From: RGIG5270 sp045657185
GTDB lineage: Bacteria; Verrucomicrobiota; Lentisphaeria; Victivallales; Victivallaceae
NCBI GenBank assembly: GCA_045657185.1
Contig: JAZOSO010000050.1
Location: 1-5,546, forward strand
Reading direction: 5' to 3'
Length of the DNA: 5,546 bases
In this document: positions 1 through 5,509 of the stretch, piece by piece
Numbering within the stretch: position 1 is the stretch's first letter
Layout: each line of letters starts with the position of its first letter
Notes under the pieces: generated by a model
What the model was told of the DNA's origin: nothing
Databases searched by the model: none
The model's input: only the letters and a program-made list of their open reading frames with translations
Program-made: the position numbers and the translations under genes

Positions 1-20
1 TTCACCGCGATTAGCCACAA

Positions 21-65
21 TTGGGGTATTGCCGTTCATTGCTATCGCAATTCACTATACCCCAA
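21..65. repeat. Nested inverted repeat (hairpin)
   Basis: TTGGGGTAT at 21-29 is perfectly complementary to ATACCCCAA at 57-65. Inside the loop a second perfect stem, ATTGC (38-42) with GCAAT (47-51), closes a four-base loop. Read on the minus strand, the ATG at 39-37 lies inside the inner stem. If that ATG starts a gene running off the left edge, the hairpin could hide its start codon. Folding is inferred from base pairing only. Confidence 0.5.
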
Positions 66-141
66 ACCCCTTAATTTTTATTCTCAAAAAAATAATTCCA
101 TTATCTCCCCTCAAAGGGAACAGAGCGTTTCCCATTCAGAT

Positions 142-155
142 AAAACAGCTGTTTT
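142..155. repeat. 14-base perfect palindrome AAAACAGCTGTTTT
   Basis: The two seven-base halves, AAAACAG and CTGTTTT, are perfectly complementary with no loop between them. This is the usual form of a homodimer binding site, and it lies just left of the GC-rich hairpin at 157-188. On the minus strand it is the first T-containing run after that hairpin, so the two could together act in ending transcription of the CDF unit. That is a guess, because the spacing is not that of a standard intrinsic terminator. Confidence 0.35.
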
Positions 156-156
156 T

Positions 157-188
157 CAGGGGGAGGAGTGACTCTATCCCCCCCCCTG
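157..188. repeat. GC-rich hairpin containing a C9 tract
   Basis: CAGGGGG (157-163) pairs with CCCCCTG (182-188), and an inner GAGT/ACTC stem (166-169 with 171-174) lies within the loop. The right arm is part of a run of nine C (178-186), so the pairing register can slide. A neighbouring palindrome, CTGTACAG (186-193), overlaps the right arm. No T-run directly follows on either strand, so I do not call it an intrinsic terminator. Homopolymer runs of this length are prone to length change on replication. Confidence 0.45.
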
Positions 189-290
189 TACAGCCGATTA
201 TAATATGCGCTATGTAAATTGACGCAAGAGACATCACCTCCTGCAAAAACATACGAAATTCAGCTGTCTTCCGATTGCGGCAGCAGAGCC

Positions 291-1427
291 TTAAACGAAA
301 GAGTTTATATAGGTAATATGAAACTCAAATTTGCATTGACTGTCTGCAAGTGAACGGATGAGAATATTTTCAATCTCTTTTTCCTGCATGAGATACTTGC
401 GGGGAGTGAGCAAATGAAAATAAAAATGCAGAACATCATCTTCTTTGACCAGTTTGAAATCATAAAGTTTAAAAAGGTCGTCAATATCAAGTAATTTATT
501 TTCAAGACGGACGCGCCATTCCTTACTTTCCGGATTATCTGTATCAAACGGGTCGCAATGCAGAACAAGAGTGACCGGCAGCTGCTGAGCAAGTTTTGTT
601 TCCGCCTGCTCAAGTATGTCATGTGCCTCCGAACTGCTGTGCAGACTTGACATTTCAGCATGTGCAGTAGCAAAATAACGGTTATGACCGTAACTGTGAA
701 TGATTATATCATGCACACCTTTGATATCGGGATTTGAAAGCAGAATTCTTTTGATATTATTTACAAGTTCACGGTCCGGGCAACCGCCCATAAGCGGTTC
801 AACCGTCTCCTTTATCAGCCCGAAACCGCCTTTAAGAATAATAAACGCCACCAGCAAACCTGCCCATCCGTCAAGATGCCAGCCCCACAAATAATCAACG
901 CCGACGGAAACAAGCACAAGTACAGTACCGAGCGTATCGCTCAAACTGTCAAGCGACGCCCCCTGCAGCGCAAGCGAATTTATCTTTTTGCCGACATAAC
1001 GGAAGTAAAAAAACAATCCGACTTTAAAAAATACAGTAAGCAGAATAAACACTGTCTGAACAAGACTCAATGAAACCTGTGACGGATTGAGAATTTTTTC
1101 AACCGCACTTTTTCCGAAGTCAAGTCCGATAGCAGTAACGATAACTGCAACTATCAATGCGGCAATATCTTCCATTCTGCCGTGACCGAAAGGATGTTCA
1201 TCATCTGCAGGTTTTGAGGCGATATTGAATCCGGCAAGCGAAACACCGGAACTTGCCGCATCAGTAAGGTTATTTACCGCATCAGCAGCAAGAGCGACAC
1301 TTTTAGCTGAAATACCGATAACTATTTTGATACCGAAAAGCAAAAGATTGACTGCAATACCGACGATTGAGGCAATTTTCCCCTGTTTCAATCTGCTTAC
1401 TTCAAGATTTTTGACTTCTTCGTTCAT
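291..1427 (-). CDS. Cation diffusion facilitator (CDF) metal exporter, probably Mn2+ or a related divalent cation
   Basis: This 378-residue inner-membrane protein is expected to export a divalent metal in exchange for protons. About six membrane segments can be read near residues 17-38, 43-66, 87-105, 121-143, 158-178 and 186-206. By alignment to E. coli YiiP/FieF from memory, the transport-site residues are N52, D56 (TM2) and D160, D164 (TM5). This ND-DD set is described for the pneumococcal Mn exporter MntE, whereas YiiP has DD-HD. The TM2-TM3 loop carries HPFGHGRMED (78-87), with D75, H78 and H82 at YiiP site B positions. The cytoplasmic dimer domain keeps candidate ligands H239, H256, H269, H290 and D292. 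Residues from about 298 to the end form a second C-terminal domain, as in longer Gram-positive CDFs (YiiP has about 300 residues). The ATG overlaps the ispF stop (ATGA), and GGAGG lies seven bases upstream, fixing the start. CDF membership is secure; the metal is inferred. Confidence 0.93.
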   Translation of the reverse strand: MNEEVKNLEVSRLKQGKIASIVGIAVNLLLFGIKIVIGISAKSVALAADAVNNLTDAASSGVSLAGFNIASKPADDEHPFGHGRMEDIAALIVAVIVTAIGLDFGKSAVEKILNPSQVSLSLVQTVFILLTVFFKVGLFFYFRYVGKKINSLALQGASLDSLSDTLGTVLVLVSVGVDYLWGWHLDGWAGLLVAFIILKGGFGLIKETVEPLMGGCPDRELVNNIKRILLSNPDIKGVHDIIIHSYGHNRYFATAHAEMSSLHSSSEAHDILEQAETKLAQQLPVTLVLHCDPFDTDNPESKEWRVRLENKLLDIDDLFKLYDFKLVKEDDVLHFYFHLLTPRKYLMQEKEIENILIRSLADSQCKFEFHITYINSFV

Positions 1428-1903
1428 TTTATAACCTCCAGCAGCACAACGGCAGTTGCAGCTATACCTTCTTCTCTGCCGCAGAAACCGAGTTTTTCAG
1501 TTGTTGTGCCTTTTATTGAAATCTGACTTATATCACATTTGAAAGCTGCGGCAATGTTGCGCCGCATTTCCTCTGTATAAGGTGCAATTTTCGGTTTCTG
1601 AGCAATAACGGTTATATCGGCATTGCAGAGATTGATATTTGCAAACACATCAAGCGCAAGGACTTTCTCCAACAGTTTCATACTGTCTGCACCTTTGTAA
1701 GCATTATCAGTATCAGGAAAAAGTTTACCGATATCACCGAGTGACAAGGCTCCGAGCAGAGCGTCCATCAATGCATGAACAAGCACATCTGCGTCGCTGT
1801 GGCCTGCAAGTCCTTTTGAATGGGGAATTTTCACTCCGCCGAGAATAAGGTCTCGATTGTCGGCAAAAGCGTGAACATCCGTTCCCTGTCCTATTCTGAA
1901 CAT
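1424..1903 (-). CDS. ispF: 2-C-methyl-D-erythritol 2,4-cyclodiphosphate synthase
   Basis: IspF cyclises 4-diphosphocytidyl-2-C-methyl-D-erythritol 2-phosphate to MEcPP with release of CMP, a step of the MEP route to isoprenoids, and acts as a cytoplasmic homotrimer. The 159-residue length equals E. coli IspF. The N-terminal motif RIGQGTDVH holds the zinc ligands D9 and H11, and H43 is the third. HSDAD (35-39), GDIGKLFPDTD (56-66) and the signature KGTTTEKLGF (131-140) are all present. Position 6 is Q where E. coli has H, a common family variant. GGAG lies seven bases before the ATG, supporting this start. The gene is first in its unit and its TGA overlaps the CDF start by four bases. The usual partner ispD is not adjacent here. 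Confidence 0.97.
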   Translation of the reverse strand: MFRIGQGTDVHAFADNRDLILGGVKIPHSKGLAGHSDADVLVHALMDALLGALSLGDIGKLFPDTDNAYKGADSMKLLEKVLALDVFANINLCNADITVIAQKPKIAPYTEEMRRNIAAAFKCDISQISIKGTTTEKLGFCGREEGIAATAVVLLEVIK

Positions 1904-1934
1904 AATAAATCTCCGATTTTAAATTTAATTTCTC

Positions 1935-1963
1935 TTGAAAAATATAACATTGAGATATACATT
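1935..1963 (+). promoter_or_regulatory. Possible sigma70-type promoter for dut unit
   Basis: TTGAAA (1935-1940) and TACATT (1958-1963) are separated by 17 bases, matching the consensus at four or more positions in each box with ideal spacing. Transcription would begin near 1970, leaving a leader of about 34 bases that holds AGGAG at 1988-1992. The -10 box shares its bases with the candidate minus-strand -10 (1964-1959). A six-base inverted repeat, ATTATC (1961-1966) and GATAAT (1976-1981), covers the expected start site and could be an operator. Confidence 0.35.
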
Positions 1964-1986
1964 ATCATAAAGAGAGATAATTTCAA
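1959..1986 (-). promoter_or_regulatory. Possible sigma70-type promoter for ispF-CDF
   Basis: On the minus strand TTGAAA (1986-1981) is followed after 16 bases by TAATGT (1964-1959). The -35 box is good and the -10 box is poor (three of six). It would start a transcript near 1951, leaving a leader of about 48 bases before the ispF ATG. Other -10 choices in this AT-rich DNA are possible. Confidence 0.28.
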
Positions 1987-2003
1987 CAGGAGTTACATAA
2001 AAA

Positions 2004-2441
2004 ATGACAAAAGTACGCTTTAAAATGCACGAAAACGCCAAAGACCTCGTCCCTGCCAAAGCTCATCATGACGATGCCGCATACGATTTGCGTTCCCGTG
2101 TCGATATGATATTGCCCGTCCGCCGTTCAACAATCGTGCCGACAGGACTTTTCCTTGAACTGCCATACGGTTTTGAAGCGCAAATCCGCCCCCGCAGCGG
2201 TCTTGCCGCCAAATTTGATTTGATGCTGACCAATTCCCCCGGAACCATTGACGCCGGATACAGAGGCGAAGTCGGAGTTATCATGTACAACGGAGGCACC
2301 GAAGAGTTCAAAATCAACCGCGGCGACCGTATTGCACAGATGGTTATTTGCGAACTGCCGGAAATTGAACTTTGCGAAGCAGAAACACTCAGCGACACCA
2401 ACCGCGGTGAAGGCGGGTTCGGAAGCACAGGAAAAAAATGA
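2004..2441 (+). CDS. dut: Deoxyuridine 5'-triphosphate nucleotidohydrolase (dUTPase)
   Basis: The enzyme hydrolyses dUTP to dUMP and pyrophosphate, keeping uracil out of DNA and supplying dUMP for thymidylate synthesis; family members are cytoplasmic Mg2+-dependent homotrimers. All five trimeric dUTPase motifs are present in order: I DAAYDLRS (24-31), II PRSGLA (63-68), III NSPGTIDAGYRGEV (77-90) with the catalytic Asp at D83, IV RGDRIAQMVI (106-115) and V RGEGGFGSTG (134-143) with the uracil-stacking Phe F139. The length of 145 residues is typical (E. coli about 151). AGGAG lies 11 bases before this ATG, a rather long spacing; the next in-frame ATG (2025) would clip the first strand. It heads its unit, and its TGA overlaps the next ATG as ATGA. 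The stop directly follows A AAA AAA, a possible slippage site. Confidence 0.97.
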   Translation: MTKVRFKMHENAKDLVPAKAHHDDAAYDLRSRVDMILPVRRSTIVPTGLFLELPYGFEAQIRPRSGLAAKFDLMLTNSPGTIDAGYRGEVGVIMYNGGTEEFKINRGDRIAQMVICELPEIELCEAETLSDTNRGEGGFGSTGKK

Positions 2442-2944
2442 AAAAAATTACACTTTTTATATTTGCAATTATCACTTCGGCAATACTTTGCGGCTGTATG
2501 GATGAAGGAGAAGTTCCGCCCCTGTCACTGGAGCGCACCAATTTGATACAGCGGCTTTTCACCAGTCTGGAAAAAGGCGACAAAGCCGCCGCTGTCACCC
2601 AGGCGGAGAAATTGCAGACAATGCTGCCGGACAATGCTTATTGCGCACAGGTACTTGAAACTTTAACTGCCAACACCTACATTGTCCATGCGCAGAAAGC
2701 CATTGACGACGGTCACGAAGCACTGGCATTGGAAATATTGAACAAAGGCCTCCGCAAACATCCGATGAACCGTATTCTGATAAATCAATATAATCAACTC
2801 AAACTTGTCTGTGATATTGAAACTTCACTTAAAAAAGGGAATTTCAAAGCTATCCCCCGCGACTTGTATTCCGTTCCCGTTTACGGTATGCGTCTCATCA
2901 AAAAAATGCAGTCGAAAAATATTCCCATTGAACGGAAGGATTAA
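2438..2944 (+). CDS. Small TPR-like lipoprotein of unknown function
   Basis: I do not recognise a named family. The 168-residue product begins with a charged MKK, a hydrophobic stretch (5-17) and a lipobox LCGC ending at Cys20, so it should be lipid-anchored after cleavage by signal peptidase II. Residues 33-125 are helical and look like two degenerate TPR-type helix pairs: a 'LEKGDKAAAVTQAEKL..LPDN' unit (44-66) and an 'AIDDGHEALALEIL..HPMN' unit (88-111). A third partial unit follows at 'LKKGNFKAI' (131-139). Such repeats usually bind other proteins. The start overlaps the dut stop, with AGGA at 2429-2432 as a close Shine-Dalgarno. The next gene, 12 bases on, encodes a secreted parvulin-like protein, so a joint role in envelope protein assembly or quality control is a reasonable inference, not shown directly. 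Confidence 0.8.
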   Translation: MKKITLFIFAIITSAILCGCMDEGEVPPLSLERTNLIQRLFTSLEKGDKAAAVTQAEKLQTMLPDNAYCAQVLETLTANTYIVHAQKAIDDGHEALALEILNKGLRKHPMNRILINQYNQLKLVCDIETSLKKGNFKAIPRDLYSVPVYGMRLIKKMQSKNIPIERKD

Positions 2945-2956
2945 AACAAACAGATT

Positions 2957-3907
2957 ATGAAAAAAATTTTTTGCATAACACTGTTTTTTGTCTGTCTGTG
3001 GGGAAGTACTCAAACCCGAAAGGTGAATGAAACCGCACGCCGTGAAGAGAAACTTGCTCTTTCTCTCGATAAATGTCCCGCTGTCGCCGCAGAATTCGGC
3101 ACACATAAAATTACTAAAAAAGAGCTGATAAAACTTGTAATTGCCAAACATCCTGATTTTGAGGATTATTCTTTTGAAGAACTTGAAGATGCAGTTCAGC
3201 AAGTCATTGATGAGAAAATTTATTTCACCGTTTTATCCGATTTTCTTACCCGTGAAGGATTTGCCCCGTCATATCAGCGGACCTTGAAATATCTGCAAAA
3301 TTCAATCAAATATTTTCCGCTTGAAATGCGCAAGCGTAAGTTCAAAAACAGTGCAGTTCAATCACTTGCCGCTGAACCGGAACGACAGTTGACCGTCGCT
3401 CTGCAAAGCTATCTCAAAAAGAAAAATCCTGCTCAAATCACAGTTTCCGATGAAGATGTTGAATTTTTTTACCGTGTCAATCAGAATATTTTCACCCGTG
3501 ACGCACAGCTCAATATTGCATTTATCGCTGTTGACAAAAAACGCCCCGATGCAAAAAAAGTCATAAATGATGCTCATTCAATGCTGATGCAGGGTGTGCG
3601 TTTCGGCAAAATTGCTGATGATATAAATAAAAAACTGCCGAAAGAACTTTTTGACACAAATAAATTCCCCTCTGAAATCGCTGCTCATGCCGCTAAATTG
3701 CCGCTTAATGAGCCATCTGAAGTGCTGGAGTTTCCCAACTATTACGCAATTATTCAAATCACGCACAAACAACAGATGCAATATATACCGCTCAAAGAGG
3801 CAAGTTTTTTCATTCGCACCGAACTTGAAAGCCGCAAAAGCGGCAAATACCTTGAAACTCTGCTGTATCAACTGCTCGAAAAAATTGAAATAAAACGTTA
3901 CATCTGA
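2957..3907 (+). CDS. Exported SurA/parvulin-like protein with a divergent prolyl-isomerase region
   Basis: This 316-residue protein resembles SurA/PrsA-type periplasmic chaperones in layout. There is a signal-like N-terminus (1-18; MKK then a hydrophobic stretch). A helical N-terminal region (about 42-155) opens with 'VAAEFGTHKITKKEL', the usual SurA_N-type beginning (own sequence is inhibited, then a helix). After 'ITVSDEDVEFFYRVNQNIF' (161-179) comes a parvulin-like region (about 185-270) containing 'GVRFGKIADDI', 'AAKLPLNEPSEVLEF' and 'NYYAIIQITHK', which match the order of conserved parvulin blocks. The central G-rich 'GGxLG' block is not visible, so isomerase activity is doubtful and a chaperone role more likely. 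There is no clear Shine-Dalgarno in the 12-base gap after the lipoprotein gene, suggesting dependence on upstream translation. The 3' end overlaps the opposing gene by 10 bases. The family call is moderate and the function inferred. Confidence 0.72.
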   Translation: MKKIFCITLFFVCLWGSTQTRKVNETARREEKLALSLDKCPAVAAEFGTHKITKKELIKLVIAKHPDFEDYSFEELEDAVQQVIDEKIYFTVLSDFLTREGFAPSYQRTLKYLQNSIKYFPLEMRKRKFKNSAVQSLAAEPERQLTVALQSYLKKKNPAQITVSDEDVEFFYRVNQNIFTRDAQLNIAFIAVDKKRPDAKKVINDAHSMLMQGVRFGKIADDINKKLPKELFDTNKFPSEIAAHAAKLPLNEPSEVLEFPNYYAIIQITHKQQMQYIPLKEASFFIRTELESRKSGKYLETLLYQLLEKIEIKRYI

Positions 3908-4494
3908 CAAACAAAATTTATTTTACCGCTTGATAAATTAATCAATGCTGTCCTTAAGTCTTCAGCAGCGGCAGTCGGAAGTTCACCCGTTATGGTGATT
4001 TCAGAAGTGAAATTTTCCTCAAGAATATTAAATCCGTATTCAGCTGTTTTGCGTTTGATAATCTCATAAAGCGGATACGGCACAGAAAAACTGAGCTTGG
4101 TCATAGGAATAAGTTCAACTGTTTCAACATCCGCCAGAGCGGCTTGAGCGGCCTCGGTATAAGCATGAACGAGACCGCCGGTTCCGAGTTTTGTACCGCC
4201 GAACCAGCGGGCGACTGTTATCATAAAATTGGTAATGCCGCTGCCTTTGAGAACTGCAAGAACCGGACGCCCCGCAGTTCCCGCAGGTTCACCGTCATCT
4301 GAACAGCCGAGAATATTCTGCTGCGGACCGACTGCAAAAGCGTAAACTATATGCCCGCCATTATCATAAGTCTGTTTGCGGAACTGCCATAACTCTTTAG
4401 CTTCATCCGCACTTGAAACGGGAAATGCCTCTCCGAGAAAGCGGGAGTTTTTTGCCCAAGTTTCGGCTTTTGTACTGTTTTTGAGAATAAGCAT
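3898..4494 (-). CDS. YigZ / IMPACT (UPF0029) family protein
   Basis: The product has 198 residues, the usual length for bacterial YigZ. The family signature is strong: SDDGEPAGTAGRP (65-77) followed by ARWFGGTKLGTGGLVHAY (95-112). H110 replaces the Arg usual in this last motif. 'KNSRFLGEAFPV' (15-26) and 'NGGHIVYAFAVG' (45-56) match the earlier family blocks. The C-terminal part (about 133-190) fits the DUF1949 domain with an EF-G domain V-like fold. Eukaryotic IMPACT regulates the kinase Gcn2; the bacterial role is not firmly known, though ribosome or translation-related functions have been suggested. Its ATG overlaps the stop of the upstream transporter (TAATG), and no good Shine-Dalgarno is visible, so reinitiation after the transporter is likely. 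Its TAA lies inside the 3' end of the convergent parvulin-like gene. Confidence 0.92.
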   Translation of the reverse strand: MLILKNSTKAETWAKNSRFLGEAFPVSSADEAKELWQFRKQTYDNGGHIVYAFAVGPQQNILGCSDDGEPAGTAGRPVLAVLKGSGITNFMITVARWFGGTKLGTGGLVHAYTEAAQAALADVETVELIPMTKLSFSVPYPLYEIIKRKTAEYGFNILEENFTSEITITGELPTAAAEDLRTALINLSSGKINFVCQM

Positions 4495-5414
4495 TATTTT
4501 ATAACACAGAGAACCAGACCTGCCAAAATCATAAACAATGCGATTTTGCGGGTCAAGGTAATTTTTTCTTTAAGGAAATACCAGCCGAGAAATGCACTCA
4601 AAGGCAGACTCAGCTGACGGAACGCCTGCACAAAACTTACATTTGTTACCTGGCTCATAGCGATAAGCACCAGCAAATATGCCCCTGCCGCAAAAAAACC
4701 GGCAAGATAAGGATGATAAGATTTTGCAAGAGAAATAAAAGTTTCTTTATCCTTTTTTACAAACATAGTAACAAACGCCATGCCGAGCAGCGATATTGTA
4801 GCTGACACTTCACGCATACAGGAATATGTTCCCGCCGCCAGAAATTTATTTGTTCCTTCCGCAAATTTCATCATCTCATTGATGCCGAAACTGTCTGAAA
4901 TCGTATAACCTGTCGTCCCGATTGCCGCAAGCAGAATACCGGGAAGAGCTTTGCGTACAAAAGATTTTTTTTCCTGCGCAGTCATACGGCTTTTGCTGTT
5001 GGAAAAAGCCATTACCATACAACCGCTGAAAATAATAATCATTCCCGCCCAGGTCAACCAGCTTAAACTTTTCCCCCATGAAAACGCCGAAGTCACTGCC
5101 AGAGTGAAAAATACCGGCAGCGCTCTCGCCATCGGATAAGCCAGCGAAATATCAGAATACTTGTAAGCATACATAAGCCCGATATCACATATAACCCCGC
5201 TCAAACCGCCGATAATTGCAAACTTGAATATGTCAAACGGCACTTTGAAAAGCAATCCCGAACATAACGCAATCGGAAAAACCACAATCAAAATAGAAAA
5301 CGAAAATATCCCGAAAAACGCAAACGACGGTTTGCCGCTGCTTTTGCTCAGGAAATGCCACAAACTGTGCATGGCTATTGACGCCGCAATCAAAATAAAC
5401 GCAAGAAATGTCAT
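4494..5414 (-). CDS. EamA/DMT-superfamily transporter, ten membrane segments
   Basis: This 306-residue protein has the classical DMT build: about ten hydrophobic segments arranged as two EamA repeats (roughly 3-137 and 158-304), separated by a hydrophilic loop around 138-156. The helix pattern 'YKYSDISLAYPMARALPVFFTL' region near 85-105 in the first repeat corresponds to 'TNVSFVQAFRQLSLPLSAFLGW' near 257-278 in the second. The short basic C-terminal end after a final hydrophobic helix is also typical. Members export or import metabolites such as amino acids or nucleotide-linked compounds. The substrate cannot be read from the sequence. AAGGGA six bases before the ATG supports this start, and a good promoter lies further upstream. 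It shares one base with the yigZ-like gene that follows. That linkage says little about substrate, because neither partner has a specific pathway. Confidence 0.9.
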   Translation of the reverse strand: MTFLAFILIAASIAMHSLWHFLSKSSGKPSFAFFGIFSFSILIVVFPIALCSGLLFKVPFDIFKFAIIGGLSGVICDIGLMYAYKYSDISLAYPMARALPVFFTLAVTSAFSWGKSLSWLTWAGMIIIFSGCMVMAFSNSKSRMTAQEKKSFVRKALPGILLAAIGTTGYTISDSFGINEMMKFAEGTNKFLAAGTYSCMREVSATISLLGMAFVTMFVKKDKETFISLAKSYHPYLAGFFAAGAYLLVLIAMSQVTNVSFVQAFRQLSLPLSAFLGWYFLKEKITLTRKIALFMILAGLVLCVIK

Positions 5415-5451
5415 TTTTTATCCCTTTTCAATATAAAAATAAATCTTGTTT

Positions 5452-5479
5452 AATATACTTCAAAAAGATAAAATTGCAA
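5452..5479 (-). promoter_or_regulatory. Probable sigma70-type promoter for the EamA-YigZ unit
   Basis: On the minus strand TTGCAA (5479-5474; four of six consensus bases) and TATATT (5457-5452; five of six) are separated by 16 bases. They lie upstream of the transporter ATG at 5414, with an expected start near 5445 and a leader of about 30 bases. The surrounding spacer is strongly AT-rich, as expected for a promoter but also a source of false matches. The -35 box falls inside one arm of an inverted repeat (5471-5509). Confidence 0.45.
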
Positions 5480-5509
5480 CAGTTGATACAGAAAAACAAA
5501 ATGCAATTT
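5471..5509. repeat. 8-base inverted repeat over the -35 box
   Basis: AAATTGCA (5471-5478) and TGCAATTT (5502-5509) are perfect inverted copies separated by 23 bases, a centre-to-centre distance of 31 bases, about three DNA turns. One arm covers most of the -35 element of the transporter promoter, so a dimeric or paired regulator bound there could block it. The rest of the spacer (5415-5546) shows no supported gene; a 38-codon minus-strand frame starting at 5544 lacks coding features. Confidence 0.35.

Larger units (their letters stand above)
1..290. other. Non-coding spacer rich in inverted repeats
   Basis: This is the 290-base stretch downstream of the CDF gene. I see no convincing complete gene in it. 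It contains a nested inverted repeat (21-65), a 14-base perfect palindrome (142-155), and a GC-rich hairpin whose 3' arm lies in a run of nine C (157-188). A minus-strand sequence identical to the Shine-Dalgarno core GGAGGTGAT sits at 241-233, but only a 38-codon frame follows it. Short frames are open on both strands: plus strand from base 1 to a TGA at 169-171, and minus strand from an ATG at 39-37 off the left edge. None shows a clear coding signature within the window. The cluster of repeats suggests a regulatory leader or a small dispersed repeat, which cannot be decided from one copy. Confidence 0.5.

Noticed and set aside
1..171. Plus-strand open frame from the left edge to TGA at 169-171
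   Set aside because: It runs through the palindrome and inverted repeats and its 56 residues match no family I know. The minus strand is also partly open, so neither is supported as coding.
142..188. Hairpin 157-188 as intrinsic terminator for the CDF unit
   Set aside because: On the minus strand the hairpin is followed by A5 and then a palindrome, not by a T-run, so it lacks the standard form.
177..252. Minus-strand mini-frame starting at 252, with GGAGGTGAT inside it and an 'IIIGCTGGG' stretch
   Set aside because: It spans only 38 codons (252 to 136), crosses the C9 run as Gly-Gly-Gly, and has no recognisable composition or partner. The perfect Shine-Dalgarno match has no convincing start codon at the right distance.
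305..673. 122-codon minus-strand frame inside the CDF gene
   Set aside because: It overlaps the well-supported C-terminal domain of the CDF protein in another frame, and its Cys/Arg/Leu-rich product matches nothing.
2066..2428. 120-codon minus-strand frame opposite dut
   Set aside because: It lies wholly within the dut coding region, whose five motifs are intact, and its product is Ser/Pro/Arg-rich as expected for an antisense shadow.
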